DNA of 64,000 bases from Emiliania huxleyi CCMP1516 (lineage: Eukaryota; Haptophyta; Isochrysidales; Noelaerhabdaceae), in NCBI RefSeq assembly GCF_000372725.1, contig NW_005196094.1, positions 468,040 to 532,039 on the forward strand. Reading direction: 5' to 3'. Shown in pieces: positions 39,569 through 50,375 of this stretch. The notes under the pieces are model-generated. The model was not told where the DNA came from and made no database searches. It worked only from the letters and a program-made list of their open reading frames with translations. Position 1 is the stretch's first letter, and each line of letters opens with the position of its first letter. A program made the translations under genes and the position numbers.

Positions 39569-42500
39569 ATGGACAACTGGGACCAGATCATCACGCAGAA
39601 CGCCTCGCAGCAGACGCTCGAAGCCTTCCTCGCACCGTTGAACCTTGGAACCGACCGGAACTACTCCCAGTTCCTGATTAGCATTGGCTACGGCGATGTG
39701 AACGAGTTCGGCCGATTCGACCAAGAGGACCGCAAGACATTTGAGATGCTGGCCATTGACAAGGGCATGGAGGACTGGAAGGCCTTCAAGATTTCACGCA
39801 ACATGAAGCACTTCGCCAAGGCGCACCAGAGCGGCTGGCTCGTCGGCGACGAGCAGGGAGGGACGCAGCCGCTCTACGCACCACCGCCGGCTCAGCCTCA
39901 GGCAGGGTCGTCGCCGCAGCAAGACGGCGCACCGCCCGCTGCGCCGCAGCCACCCGGAGCCACCGAGCCGGAGGAGCAGCGCAAGAGGCTGCACGCGGAG
40001 CGTGTCAAGGAATGGCTCGCGGGCACTCCCGGCGGGAATCGGCCGGTCTATGGCCGAGACAACGGCAGCCTCGGGCTGCAACCTTGGCAGATTGCGCTCA
40101 ACGAGGCGGCGTGCAGACTGGCCATCGAGCAGCCCTGGCTCGTCCGGTGCGCCAAACCGCAGTCACTTCCGACACATGTACACGTAAATACTCTGACTCT
40201 GACTCACACACGCTCTGCCCCTACTCTCGCCCTAGGTTCGAGGGCAAGAGGCCCAAGGTGGGGGAGCTCCAGAAAGCGGCGGGTACGATAGCAGCAGAGG
40301 GGTTCGGCTTTGCCAAGAAGAACGGCAGCCGCGCGGGCGGCGCCCAGGGTGAAGCTGGAAAGCGAGCGGCACCGGAAAAGGCGGCCGGCGGGCCGGCGCG
40401 TCGACCGGCTGTCTCCATCACGCCCAACCAGCGCGACGCTCGGCTTATGCTCATCCCGAAACTGATGAGCGATATCGACGACATGATCTCTGCGCTTACG
40501 AAGCAGAAGGACGAGTTCATTGCAGCCAACAACTCTGCAGCGGCCGTCACGGTCATAAACACGCTGTCGGAGAAGCGCGTGGAGAAGACCGCGCTGCAGG
40601 AGGAGCTACGACAGCTGCAGGCGAAGGGGAAGAAGGCCGCCACCGACAAGAGGCGATCGGCGGGAGAGGGCGCGCTCCTCGAGCAGCTCTCTACGCCCGA
40701 GGTCAGTGCCGAAAACATCCCGGCAGCGACCACGTCCGAACTCGAGACGGTGAAGCGGCTCGCGGACCAGCTCGCCGTCAAGGACTCGTTCGCGAAGGAG
40801 AGCACCGAAATTGGCCGCCTCCGCGTCTCGCCTATTGAGGGCATCACACTCGAGGAGTACATTATGGCGGCCCGGCACTTGTGCTCTGCGCGCGGGCACA
40901 ACGACAAGACGGTGTGCGCCTGCAACGTCCTCATACGCGCTGCCACCATCCTTGTCAAGAAGCGCGGCGCGCGCGTCTCGCTGCGGCAGCTGTGGAAGGA
41001 CGCAGGCGGCTCCTCGGGCGTGACGAAAGCCCGCAATATCCTCGACCAGTTGATGCACATCCCGGCGGTTGCCGTGCGGCTCGGCACCAGCACCGGCGAG
41101 CAGACCGGCTGGATCGTCATGGCGAAGGAGCCGGACGTGAACTACAAGATGCTCGACGGCATGGTTGGAGCCGTCGAGCCGGCGCTGAGCACGCTCGAAC
41201 TGAGCTCGAGGCCGATGATCAGCACGGCTCGCCTGCGGGCACTCAAGCGGCTGTGCTCGACCGATTCCGACCGCAAGCTGGTGGAGCTGGCGGTGCTGGA
41301 GGGCCAGGGCACGCGCGCGCGCCGGGAGCTGCTGGGCACGAACCGCGCGCCGTCGAGGGAGGCGTGCGCAGAGCTGGAGGAGAAGATCGAGGCTGCGCTC
41401 GCGACCTTCGAGGTGTGCGCCGAGCTCGCCAACTTGCAGACCTTGTCCGAGATTACCGCGCGCATCGGCTGCGGGCAGATCACCGAGCAGGACATTGCAG
41501 ACGAGGTTGCGCGCCTGGAGGCAGACGAGCGCAAGTACGCGGCTGAGGCTGAGGGTGGCGAGGCGCGCGGCGACTCGGGAGCCGCCGCTGCAGGCAACGG
41601 GCTCGGCACTGGTGCGGCAGCAGCAGGCGAGGGGGAGGACGCAACGGACCTCTTGGAGGCGGCCACCACTGGGCCGGAGGAGCCAGACGCGTCGTGGGCG
41701 GCCGAGATCCCATCTGCTGAGGATGTGGAGCGAGTGCGCGCCGAGCTGGAGGCGATGGGGATCACCAACCTCGAGACGCTCACGGCGGCCGACGCAGACG
41801 CAAAGACGATCCTTGGCGACAATTGGGACGAGTACGCCATGAGCGGCATCGACTTCTGGAGCGCAAACACCCCTTATAGCTCCGACGGGAGATTGATCCG
41901 GCCGCTTAGTGGTAGTCACATCACCCCGTTCACGTAAACGCACACCCCGTTCACACTTAACGCCCGTCCCGCCTCGCCCACCCCCCCCCGACGGGCGTTA
42001 ACGAACCTTTCGTTTCTGTTTGGTAGGCTTGGAGCCATCCCTCGGCGTGGGATGAGAGCGAGGAGGAGCTCCTCGCCGGCGCGACCAAGTCCTCTCTCCT
42101 CGATGACGCCGAGGAGATTGCGCTGTCGCTCCGGCGCGAGGCGCGCGCAGCTGGCATCGACGATGGCGCTGCCTCGGACAGTGACAACTCCGACTGCGCC
42201 AGCTTTGCGCGGCTCTCTGCGCTGGGCGCACAGCAGCTGGTTGTCAAGCTCATCGCGCGCAACCGCCGGAGGGCAAACGCGACCGCCCGCAAGTCTGACG
42301 CCGTCTCGAGCGCGCTGCGCGCGCTGGCGGGCGAGCGCGGCCGCTCGCCTTGCGTCGACGCCATCCTGCGCCGCTATCCCGACATCGGAGAGAAGATTGA
42401 GCAGATCTGCGCGGCGAACGACATCGGCGCGGATGCGTGGCGGCGCGACGCTACCTTGACGAGCGACAAGGCGCGCAAGCTCAAGAAGGGCTCCGGCTTC

Positions 42501-43448
42501 AGGCGGATCCAGCTCGAGCTGTCTAGCCGGTTTGGCATCGACATCTCATACGGCGCGGTGGTGGAGCTGGGCATCGCCAAGAGCCGCCGCAAGCGGTCGG
42601 CAGCGCGGTACAAGAACGCGGTGGCGCTCGCCTGCCGCAGGAACGTGAAGCGCGTCTCCGAGGAGAACATCGACAAGCACAAGTCGGCCGCGCACTACCA
42701 GATCGCGCACTACCTGCGCGACCTGGTCTCGCAGCTTCAGTGGCTGTGGTTCGAGCGCGACGACCACTCGAAGGTGCGCATGAACTCGAGCAGCACCACC
42801 AACCAGCACGCGGTCCCCACCGTCGGCGAGGGCATGGGCGCGGTGCAGCACGACTACAACGACCCGAGCGTCTGCTCGTCGCTCTACGTGACCAGCATCC
42901 GCGCGGCGCCGCTGGCCGATGGGAGGGAGATCAACATAGCCGTCGTCAAGGTGGACGGCCTGCACCCCTCTTCCCCATCGCAGCACTTCGCAGACCTGTA
43001 CATGCTGCAGGAGAACACCGACGAGCGGTGCGTTGCGCTCTTTCGCTCGTCCGACGGCGGGTACAAGCCGGTGATGCAGATTGAGGTGGACGGCGGCGCC
43101 GACGAGGACCCCTCGCGCGCCGAGACCCAGTGCCTGCTGGCCGAGCTGATGCTCGGCGGACCAAAGAGGAGGCCGGAGATGCGGCGCCGGCAGGTGGGCG
43201 CCTCGACGCGCTGCTCGCACTCCTCTCCGCTCAACAAGGTGGAGCGGCTCAATGGACAAGAGACGCGAGGGGCGGCCGGCTTTGTGGCGATGACCAACGC
43301 GTGCGGCTCTCTGCTGGATGCGAGCACCGGGGATCTCGACAAGGCGAAGGTGCACGCAATGTGGCGCCAACGGTGGAGGCTGATGGCTGAGGGCGAGCGC
43401 GGCCGCTGTGCGCGCCGTGAGACTGCGCACACCGGGGACACATCTTAG
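39569..43448 (+). CDS. Large DDE-transposase-like protein, three exons
   Basis: Exons 39569-40146, 40236-about 41862 and 42027-43448; the first intron is GT..AG (89 nt, LVR|FEGKRPKV), the second join is less sure (a GC donor at 41863 keeps the frame, giving 1208 residues). Exon 2 is helical with coiled-coil stretches (LTKQKDEFIAANN..., ALQEELRQLQAK) and an acidic Ala/Gly-rich end. Exon 3 carries a possible HTH (FRRIQLELSSRFGIDISYGA) and a D-D-E pattern: WLWFERDDHSKVRMN, then MQIEVDGGADEDPSRAETQ, then SPLNKVERLNG. That spacing and context match, as I recall them, a family of eukaryotic transposon-derived proteins with D(N/H)xKV, VDGGPDE and VExxNG blocks. I infer a transposase, possibly domesticated since introns and a long intact frame are present. 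No terminal inverted repeats were found near the gene. Confidence 0.55.
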
Positions 43449-43634
43449 CACTTCGAAAAGTGGGAGAGCAGAAAAATGAGAAACGCAAAAACTGCAGGAG
43501 AGACCAGACACCAGAGACAGGTGAGTGAGAGGCAGAGGGCCCGCCAGTGTTGGTGGCCGGCCGTGTGCGGTGCCGGTGGGGACGGCACGGCACGGATCTG
43601 CCTCGGATCTGCCTCGGATCCCCGTCACCACCGG

Positions 43635-44606
43635 TCACAGCTCCTTTGGCGACGGGTTAGCGGCTCGGATGGCTGCGAGCCTCCTGTCCTCGACCACGGC
43701 CGTTGGCTCGCGCAGCAGCTCGTCCAGCGAGCCGTCGGCCGGCGCAAGCCACGTCTTGACCTCGCCCCCCGCCACCTCCTTGACCCACACGCCCGGCAAC
43801 CCCGCGCGCGCCTCGCTGAAGGCTCCCCCGAGGACGGAGCCGGGCTTGCCGGGCAGCGAGAGGACGCGGTAGCGCGCTCCGTCGACGATGAGCGCGGCGA
43901 AGTGGTCGATGCAGACGCCCCTCTCTCCTGGGTGCCGCAGCATCATCTCGTCAAAGTCGTGCGCGCGCAGCACGCCGTTGGACTGCGTCTTGTCAAAGTG
44001 AGGGCAGCACAATCCGGGCAGGAAGCCCAGGCCCGGGCAGCGCACGTAATCCCACTGCGCCGCCACCCCGCCCTCTGCGAACGTCGTCGCCTCGTCGGCG
44101 CCGGCCGGGGCGGGGGCAGCGGCGGAGCTGATGTAGGTGTCCGGGTCGCCAGAGTCCGAGTGCCCGCCGTCGAACCAGCAGATCGCGCCAGCGCTTCCAC
44201 CGCACAGCAGCGCGCCGCGCTCTCCTGCCGCCTTGAGCTGCCGGTCGAGCCCGGTCGCGCGCCAACGGTCGATGCCATATAGCGTGTTGCCGCCCGAAAC
44301 GACGATGATGTTCGCCGCCGCGCACGCCTCCTCCATCTCGACAGCGGTGCAGTCGCCCGCGAGCGTCGTCTTGAGGTGAGTCACGCTGCAGCCCGCCGCG
44401 GCGAGGAGCTTGGTCTGGTTCTCGCGAGACTGTGCTTTTTCGTACGTCGGAGTCCCGATGTAGAGCACGTTCAATTCCGTGGGCGCCTTCCCGGCAAGAG
44501 AGAGGATCTCTGTCACCACCTCGGGCTGCTGCAGGCCCTCTGAGCCGGAGCCGACAAAGACACCCTTGAGAGACGTCAGCCGCATCTGACTTGCACGAGG
44601 CCGCAA
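43635..44606 (-). CDS. Peptidase family S51 (PepE/cyanophycinase-like)
   Basis: 323 residues, single exon. Family features: KGVFVGSGSEGLQQPEVVTE at the start, LNVLYIGTPTYEKAQSRENQ, AANIIVVSGGNTLYGIDRW, LLCGGSAGAICWFDGGHSD with the nucleophilic Ser in GSAGA, and DEMMLRHPGERGVCIDHFAALIVDG near the end, carrying the presumed His. S51 enzymes include bacterial alpha-aspartyl dipeptidase PepE and cyanophycinase; those in eukaryotes are poorly studied. It is cytosolic unless the first about 20 residues are a leader; the ATG at 44585 (MRLTSLKGVF) is an alternative start. It is convergent with the transposase-like gene, 186 bp between stop codons. Confidence 0.85.
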   Translation of the reverse strand: MRPRASQMRLTSLKGVFVGSGSEGLQQPEVVTEILSLAGKAPTELNVLYIGTPTYEKAQSRENQTKLLAAAGCSVTHLKTTLAGDCTAVEMEEACAAANIIVVSGGNTLYGIDRWRATGLDRQLKAAGERGALLCGGSAGAICWFDGGHSDSGDPDTYISSAAAPAPAGADEATTFAEGGVAAQWDYVRCPGLGFLPGLCCPHFDKTQSNGVLRAHDFDEMMLRHPGERGVCIDHFAALIVDGARYRVLSLPGKPGSVLGGAFSEARAGLPGVWVKEVAGGEVKTWLAPADGSLDELLREPTAVVEDRRLAAIRAANPSPKEL

Positions 44607-45373
44607 GACGCCGGCTTGGACGGCCGACGCGACGAGAAAACTTTTTTTTGGGCGAGGTTTCGGTCCTCCCTCCGGTGATTGCCGGCTCTCCTTGGTCGAC
44701 GAATCGCGCCTGCATCCGCGGTCTCTCTATCGTCCTCGGCTCGACCCCCCCTCCGCCGCTGAAAAAAAACACTCAACTGCATGCCGAGTGTGGGCGACGG
44801 TGAGAAGCTGGAGGCAGGTCGCTAGACTGAGATGAGACCGCCAGTGCGCAGTGGAGTTGGGAGTCCACCGTGCACCGCGCTGCGAGCCTGTCGTGTCCCT
44901 TGTCAGGAGCAGGAGAGCCCCACCCACCTGGATCGTCCTTCAAAAATCCTGCTCGTGCAGGTGTGGACCCTGTCCTCCTCCCCCATCCCTCGTTTGGATT
45001 TGTCTGTTTTCTTTCTTTCTTTCTGGGCGACGGCTAGCACCACACAGCACACTCAAACCCTTTTGTGTGTGTCAAAGTGTGGTGGGGGCGGCGTGCGCCG
45101 TCCTCCCATCCCTCCCTTGGGTTGTCTGTTTTCTTTCGAGCCTGTCTGCTCACTGCTGTGAGACAGAGAGTTGATTTTGTTAAATTCTTTCTTTCCAAGT
45201 GCATGCCGGCCATGCGCCGATGCTACTACATTGTACTACGAGAGCTCCTTCTCGTTCTCTATTTCTCTTCCACCCGCGTTGATGTCGTTGGTTCGCTCCC
45301 GTTTCGGCGGCCGCGGGGCGGTCAGCCCAGGAGGGAGGCTGCGGCGCACGGACACTGACGCGCAACGAGACGC
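44607..45373. other. Intergenic with two pyrimidine-rich repeat copies
   Basis: Between the S51 start (minus) and the 3' end of the membrane-protein gene (minus). Holds two relatives of the 24115-24184 repeat (44967-45025 and 45072-45137). The segment from 45189 on is part of a duplicated block. Confidence 0.5.
45072..45137 (+). repeat. Pyrimidine-rich short dispersed repeat
   Basis: AGTGTGGTGGGGGCGGCGTG, CGCCGTCCTCCCATCCCTCC, CTTGGGTTGTCTGTTTTCTT: relative of 24115-24184 and 34494-34580. Confidence 0.6.
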
Positions 45374-45739
45374 TCAGAAGAGACCGAGCCAGCCACTGGC
45401 GCGCGGCGGCTTGAACCCGTCGGGGTAGTCGAGCCCCGCCGTCCACGTGAAGCCGTTCGATGTGAAATGGTCGCGCACCGCCACGAAGAGGTGGATGTCG
45501 GCGCGGTGCGCCTCGGCGCGCTGCTGCAGCAGGAGGCCGCCTCCGAGCACGGCCGCGCCGATCGCCGCGAGGTAGGCGGCGTAGGTTGCGAGCGCCGCCT
45601 CGTCCCGCAGGAAGATCTTCAGCCGCAGCAGCGAGAGCAGGATCGGAGGCGCGCCGAGCAGCAGCATCGCGGGCACCATCTCGGGCGCGCCGGTGAGCTG
45701 GAAGTAAAAGATGTTGAGCAAAAAGTAGGCGGCCGAGAC
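45189..45739. repeat. Segmental duplication, copy 1 (partner 48170-48724)
   Basis: Nearly identical to 48170-48724 with a few small indels (for example GAGAGCTCC versus GAGCGAGCTCC). The block covers the 3' half of the membrane-protein gene and its 3' flank. Copy 2 begins exactly at the assembly gap and ends inside a THOC1 exon. Confidence 0.85.
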
Positions 45740-46093
45740 GGGCGCCGCGTAGGCGGTGAGCAGCTGCATGCGGCGCGACTCGAACCAGCACGAGAGGAGG
45801 GAGAGCGCGCCGACGTCGAGCAGCACGCCCTCGAGGAGGTTGGCCTGCACGCCGAGCAGCTTGGACTGGACGCCGGCCGGCCCCGCTTCGAACACGAGCA
45901 TGCGGCCAGAGTCGCCCAGCAGCGGCGAGCCGGGCCCGGGCGCGAGCCAGTCGGAGAAGGCGGGATCGAGCCACTCCTTGAGCGAGAAGAAGAGGCCGAA
46001 GGAGCCGAACAGCCAGTAGCCAAAGCAGGTCATCCACCACAGGCGGGAGCCGGACGGGTTCTGCGACCGATCGAGCATCGGCGTGGGTGTCAC
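45374..46093 (-). CDS. Multi-pass membrane protein, unknown family
   Basis: 239 residues, single exon. Hydrophobic segments: WWMTCFGYWLFGSFGLFFSL, LLEGVLLDVGALSLLSCWF, LLTAYAAPVSAAYFLLNIFY, EMVPAMLLLGAPPILLSLL and ALATYAAYLAAIGAAVLGGG, so about five transmembrane helices. The C-terminus is soluble (RADIHLFVAVRDHFTSNGFTW...). I do not recognise the family. Its 3' half is duplicated at 48170-48724. Start: the ATG at 46093; a second at 46078 is possible. Confidence 0.6.
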   Translation of the reverse strand: MTPTPMLDRSQNPSGSRLWWMTCFGYWLFGSFGLFFSLKEWLDPAFSDWLAPGPGSPLLGDSGRMLVFEAGPAGVQSKLLGVQANLLEGVLLDVGALSLLSCWFESRRMQLLTAYAAPVSAAYFLLNIFYFQLTGAPEMVPAMLLLGAPPILLSLLRLKIFLRDEAALATYAAYLAAIGAAVLGGGLLLQQRAEAHRADIHLFVAVRDHFTSNGFTWTAGLDYPDGFKPPRASGWLGLF

Positions 46094-46995
46094 CTACGCC
46101 ACCGGTACAAGGCGCAGGTGTGTGTGGCGGTGACGACGGTTCGGTTTCGGGTACAAGGCGCCGGTGTGTGTTGGCGGTGATGCGTCGGCTTTCACACACG
46201 GCTGTTGCGCCTCGTAGATTTCTGCTGCAGAAAGCTCGAGCTTGCGAGCCTGCTCGGGTGTCTGCTGCACTTGGGGTGGGACGACGGGGGTAGACCGTGC
46301 TGTTGCTGTGAACAGCTGGGGCACGCGCCTTATCTGGCCCGGCCCCTTGGGGACTTGCGGCTCGGGTGCGACCTCTAACCGCGGGTCGCAGACCGTGCTC
46401 TCGGTGTCCGATGACATGGCGCCTCTTCACGATCAGCACGCCAGTCTGTTCACACCTCTCTTCTGTTCACTTCACGGAGTGACAGGGGTTCGTTACCCAG
46501 TTTAAGAAAGGCTTCAAGAAAACACACACACAGAAAAACACCCTCATTTACGAACGACCGGAGCCAGCGCGCTTGTGGCTTCCACTCACAAGCACGCTTT
46601 TCCACGTCTCCGTCCCCGCTCTACCTAAGGCTTGCCGCTCGAACCAATGGCGGTGGGGACGGAGGTGTCGCCTCCGTCCCCGCCGCGGAGGCAGCGCCTC
46701 CCTCCCCGCTCGACCTATAGCGGTCGGCGGACTCGAGTTCGAGTGGGGACGGCGGCTCATATTGCTAAATATAAAATTCCCCCACCCGGGTGGGGGAACA
46801 TAAAAATACCTCTCAGGGTGCTGTGCGGGTGTGAATGCAAGAGCGCTGCGCTGAGAACGAGCAGGGTGTCATGGTGTCGGCTGAGGAGCTGAGCGTGTGT
46901 GGTAGGGTGATTGCTCTGCCACCCGCGAACTCTTTTACGCAAGCCTTCGGAAGGCAAAAAAGACAAAGAAAAGTAAGCGCCCGCTTAGCGAGCCC
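46094..46995. other. Intergenic with two strong hairpins
   Basis: Between divergent genes (membrane protein, minus; THOC1, plus). Holds the hairpin GGGGACGGAGG-TGTCG-CCTCCGTCCCC (46655-46681) and the 22-bp perfect palindrome centred on ACCCGGGT (46777-46798), the latter preceded by AAATATAAAA, a TATA-like string. Confidence 0.55.
46777..46798. promoter_or_regulatory. 22-bp perfect palindrome beside a TATA-like string
   Basis: TTCCCCCACCC followed by GGGTGGGGGAA; ATATAAAA lies immediately before it and ATAAAAATA soon after. Located about 200 bp upstream of the THOC1 start. Could be a dimeric factor site; role is inferred. Confidence 0.35.
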
Positions 46996-49663
46996 ATGTC
47001 GGGTGACAACTTCGCCGCCGCGCAGTCGCGCCTCGCCTCAGTCCTAGAGGAGGGCGTGCGGGCCGACGGGCTGGCGGGCGCCGCCTTTGTCGACAGCGTT
47101 GTCGCCGCCGTCAGGGGCGCGGGCGCAAGCAGCGGCGAGGCGGCGACGAGCGGCGCAGAGGGGGCCAACGGCGCGGCGGCCAAGGCGGAGCCGCTCGACG
47201 CGGAGGAGCGGGGCACGCTCGAGCTGTCGATGCGCATCTTCCTCGAGCGTAAGTCGAGCGCCGGCGCGGCCGGCGCGCTGGTCGTCGCGCTGATCGACCG
47301 GTCGATTGAGCTGGCGACGGCGAGGGCGGCGGACCTGAACACGCCGTTCGCGTTGATGGAGGACCTCTTCGACTCGCAGGTCATCTCCGAATCGGAGGCG
47401 CTCTTCCCGCAGATCGAGCAGCGCGGCGCGGCGCTCGCCAAGCTGATGCGCTCGACCAACAACCGCGCCAAGCTGACCTTCATCCGCACCTGCAACGAGC
47501 TGCTCCGCCGGCTCTCAAAGTCGAAGAACACCAACTTTTGCGGGCGCGTGCTGCTGCTCATGGCGTACATGCTCCCGCTCTCGGAGCGCTCCGGTGTCAA
47601 CCTCAAGGGCGCGATGGCCCCCTCCGACCTCGAGCTCCAGCCCGACGAGGCGGCAGACGACAAGCAGGAGGGGAGCGCGGCGGAGGACGGGTCGCTGTAC
47701 GCCTCCTTCTGGGGGCTGCAGGCCGCCTTCGCCGACCCCGCCGCCGCCGTCAAGCCAGAGTCATGGGCCACTCTCGTCTCGCGCCTCGAGACCGTGCTGC
47801 AGGCTCAGCGCACCATCGGACCCTCGCCCCTCCTCCGCCCCTCCTCCGCCCCTCCTCCGCCCCTCCTCCGCCCCTCCTCCGGCCCGTCTCCGGCCCGTCT
47901 CCGCCCCTCCGCCACCCCTCGCCCCCTCGCCCCTCGCGGCTTCTGCCCCTTCTTCCCCGTTTTCTCTTGCGTGTCCTTTTCTGCTCCTTTCTTTCCTCTT
48001 TCTTTTTCTTTCTCTTTTTCTTGTCTCTTTCTCCTCCTGTTTTCTCCCTGTTCGTTTGTTCTCTTCTCTNNNNNNNNNNNNNNNNNNNNNNNNNNNNNNN
48101 NNNNNNNNNNNNNNNNNNNNNNNNNNNNNNNNNNNNNNNNNNNNNNNNNNNNNNNNNNNNNNNNNNNNNTTCTTTCCAAGTGCATGCCGGCCATGCGCCG
48201 ATGCTACTACATTGTACTACGAGCGAGCTCCTTCTCGTTCTCTAATTCTCTTCCACCCGCGTTGATGTCGTTGGTTCGCTCCCGTTTCGGCGGCCGCGGG
48301 GGGGCGGTCAGCCCAGGAGGGAGGCTGCGGCGCACGGACACTGACGCGCAACGAGACGCTCAGAAGAGACCGAGCCAGCCACTGGCGCGCGGCGGCTTGA
48401 ACCCGTCGGGGTAGTCGAGCCCCGCCGTCCACGTGAAGCCGTTCGATGTGAAATGGTCGCGCACCGCCACGAAGAGGTGGATGTCGGCGCGGTGCGCCTC
48501 GGCGCGCTGCTGCAGCAGGAGGCCGCCTCCGAGCACGGCCGCGCCGATCGCCGCGAGGTAGGCGGCGTAGGTTGCGAGCGCCGCCTCGTCCCGCAGGAAG
48601 ATCTTCAGCCGCAGCAGCGAGAGCAGGATCGGAGGCGCGCCGAGCAGCAGCATCGCGGGCACCATCTCGGGCGCGCCGGTGAGCTGGAAGTAAAAGATGT
48701 TGAGCAAAAAGTAGGCGGCCGAGAAACTGCGCGCGCGCGCCTTCGAGCTGTTCGCCGGCATCGCACCCAACGGTGCCCCCCCCCCCCCCACACACACACA
48801 CACACACCGCCCCCCACCCTCCCCGCCCCCCCACCCTCCCCTCCCCCCCCACCGCCCTCCCACCCTCCCCCAGGCCCTCTCTTCGCGGCGGCGCTCGAGC
48901 GGCTCCTCGTGCGGGAGAGGTGTCTAGCCGAGATCCGGCCGAGATCCGGCCGAGGTGCAGCCGAGATCCAGCCGAGGTGCAAGCCAAGCTTGCGGCACCA
49001 GCTGCTGTCCGCGCCTCCCCACGTCGCCGGGCAGTGCGCAGGGGCGCCACTGGCTCGGAATCTAACAATCACAATAGTAACAACGGCGCAGGAGCGGCAC
49101 TGGCTCGAGTGGAAGCGCGACGGCTGCGCCGCCTTCGACCGGGCCGCCACCGAGGCGGAGAGCGCGCCGCTGGCGGCGGGCGGCGCCAAGAAGCGGCGCA
49201 GCGGCGCGGCGGCGCGCGCGGGCGGCAAGCGGCAGCAGCTGGGCAACTCGGAGCTGTCTCGGCTGTGGAACTTGGGCGCGCGGCTCGCGCGCGGGCGGCT
49301 TGTTCACAGGCGGGGGCAGTGTGAGGGAGGAGGGGGGCGGTGCGAGTAGGCGACAACTCGCTCGCGTCGATCGCCGCGGAGGGGAACAAGCAGGCGGTGC
49401 CGAGCCTGTCTGCGTACCTGCAGCCGCTCGTCGAGCAGCTCGACCCCGAGGCGGGGATCGAGAAGGAGTACCTGCTCACCAACGACAAGGTCTGGATGTG
49501 GAAGGCGTTGCGCCTGATGAGCAAGAAGGACGTCTCCCTCCTCGGCAAGATCTCGGCGCAGGGAGGGTCGATGGAGGCGGCCGTCAACCACTTTGTCGAG
49601 AAGCAGAAGGGCAACGCCGGCGGCGAGGAGGGCGGAGAGGCCACCGCGATGGAGACCGAGTGA
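46996..49663 (+). CDS. THOC1: THO complex subunit 1 (THOC1/HPR1), interrupted by gap and duplication
   Basis: Exon 1 (46996 to about 47808) shows THOC1 landmarks: ADLNTPFALMEDLFDSQVIS, FIRTCNELLRRLSKSKNTNF, CGRVLLLMAYMLPLSERSGV and NLKGAM. The 3' exons follow after the gap: up to 48772 (KLRARAFELFAGIAPNG), 48874 to about 48910 (LFAAALERLL), 49092-49275 (ERHWLEWKRDGCAAFDRA...LGNSELSRLWNLG) and 49350-49663 (DNSLASIAAEG...YLQPLVEQLDPEAGIEKEYL, then WMWKALRLMSKKD, stop). The 49276-49349 intron starts GC. The middle of the protein, about 60-70 residues, is absent: where it should be there are 100 N and a copy of the neighbouring membrane-protein gene fused at 48724 directly to THOC1 coding sequence. 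THOC1 is a core subunit of THO/TREX, which couples transcription to mRNA export. As assembled the gene cannot be complete. Confidence 0.85.
48070..48169. other. Assembly gap (100 N)
   Basis: Exactly 100 unknown bases, a conventional scaffold gap of undefined length, inside the THOC1 locus. A TTTCTTTCTCTTTTTC-rich tract precedes it. Confidence 0.99.
48170..48724 (-). pseudogene. Truncated second copy of the membrane-protein gene
   Basis: Copy of 45189-45739, holding the C-terminal half (from about AYFLLNIFYFQL onward) and the stop at 48360 of the five-helix membrane protein. The N-terminal half and start codon are missing: upstream on the minus strand the sequence switches to THOC1. Either a real duplication into THOC1 or a misassembly at the gap. 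Confidence 0.7.
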
Positions 49664-50015
49664 CCGGGTGGCGCACCGCGAGGGGCCGGTGGCTCTGACT
49701 CGAGCTCCACCCACGACTTGCCACGACCTCTCGGCCGCCGTCGGCGCACACGGCGGTCGCGGGGGGCGGGGGGGCTCATAAAACTATCCCCGACCCACTT
49801 GGAACTCCAGTACAGAGCGCCTTTTTGGCTCCAGACTCGGCTGTATGTTCGGTAAGCGCTTAAATTTCGTAGCGTCGTCCGCGCTCCACGCGCGCGACAA
49901 GCTGAGCTCTCTTGGAGCGCGGGAGCCAGGGACGGGGCGCGCGCGCGGCGCGCGCGCGCGCCGTGAGCGTGTGAGAACACCCGCCCTGAACGCAGTACTA
50001 TAGATTTGAATCCGA

Positions 50016-50375
50016 TCATCTCCGCGCTCTCCGCTGCGCCACGGTCCTCAAGGTGCCGATGACGCCTGCCAGGCAGGCCCAGCGGGCTGCTACACCAGCA
50101 GCCTTTCCGACGGAGCTCTCCCAGCCCACGTATGACTGTGCAGCGGCTGGCAGCAAGCCTGTCGCCACTGTGAGCAGCCCGAGGACTGCTCCGATGCGCA
50201 AGCGTTTGTCGAGTGAGCCGAGCCGCGGGAACGGCCACCGCTGCGAAGGCGAGGCACGCGGGTGGTGCACGTGAAGCGCCGAGGTAATCGCATGTCTTTG
50301 GAGCAGCGCGACGACGACGCGGCCGCAGAGCATGAGGATCGCGGTGGAGATGAGGACGGCACCAGCGTAGTCCAT
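50016..50375 (-). CDS. Hypothetical small membrane protein
   Basis: 119 residues starting MDYAGAVLISTAILMLCGRV. Hydrophobic stretches at residues about 4-24, 63-80 (GAVLGLLTVATGLLPAAA) and 90-108 suggest three helices. No family recognised. The frame is open further upstream but without a plausible leader. Could be chance in GC-rich DNA. Confidence 0.3.
   Translation of the reverse strand: MDYAGAVLISTAILMLCGRVVVALLQRHAITSALHVHHPRASPSQRWPFPRLGSLDKRLRIGAVLGLLTVATGLLPAAAQSYVGWESSVGKAAGVAARWACLAGVIGTLRTVAQRRARR

Noticed and set aside
46996..48414. Open frame reading through the N run into the duplicated block
   Set aside because: Unknown bases were translated as X; the real THOC1 exon ends near 47808.
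50017..50045. tRNA-like A-box (GTGGCGCAGCGGAGAGCGCG, minus strand)
   Set aside because: No anticodon stem, T-arm or acceptor stem can be paired around it.
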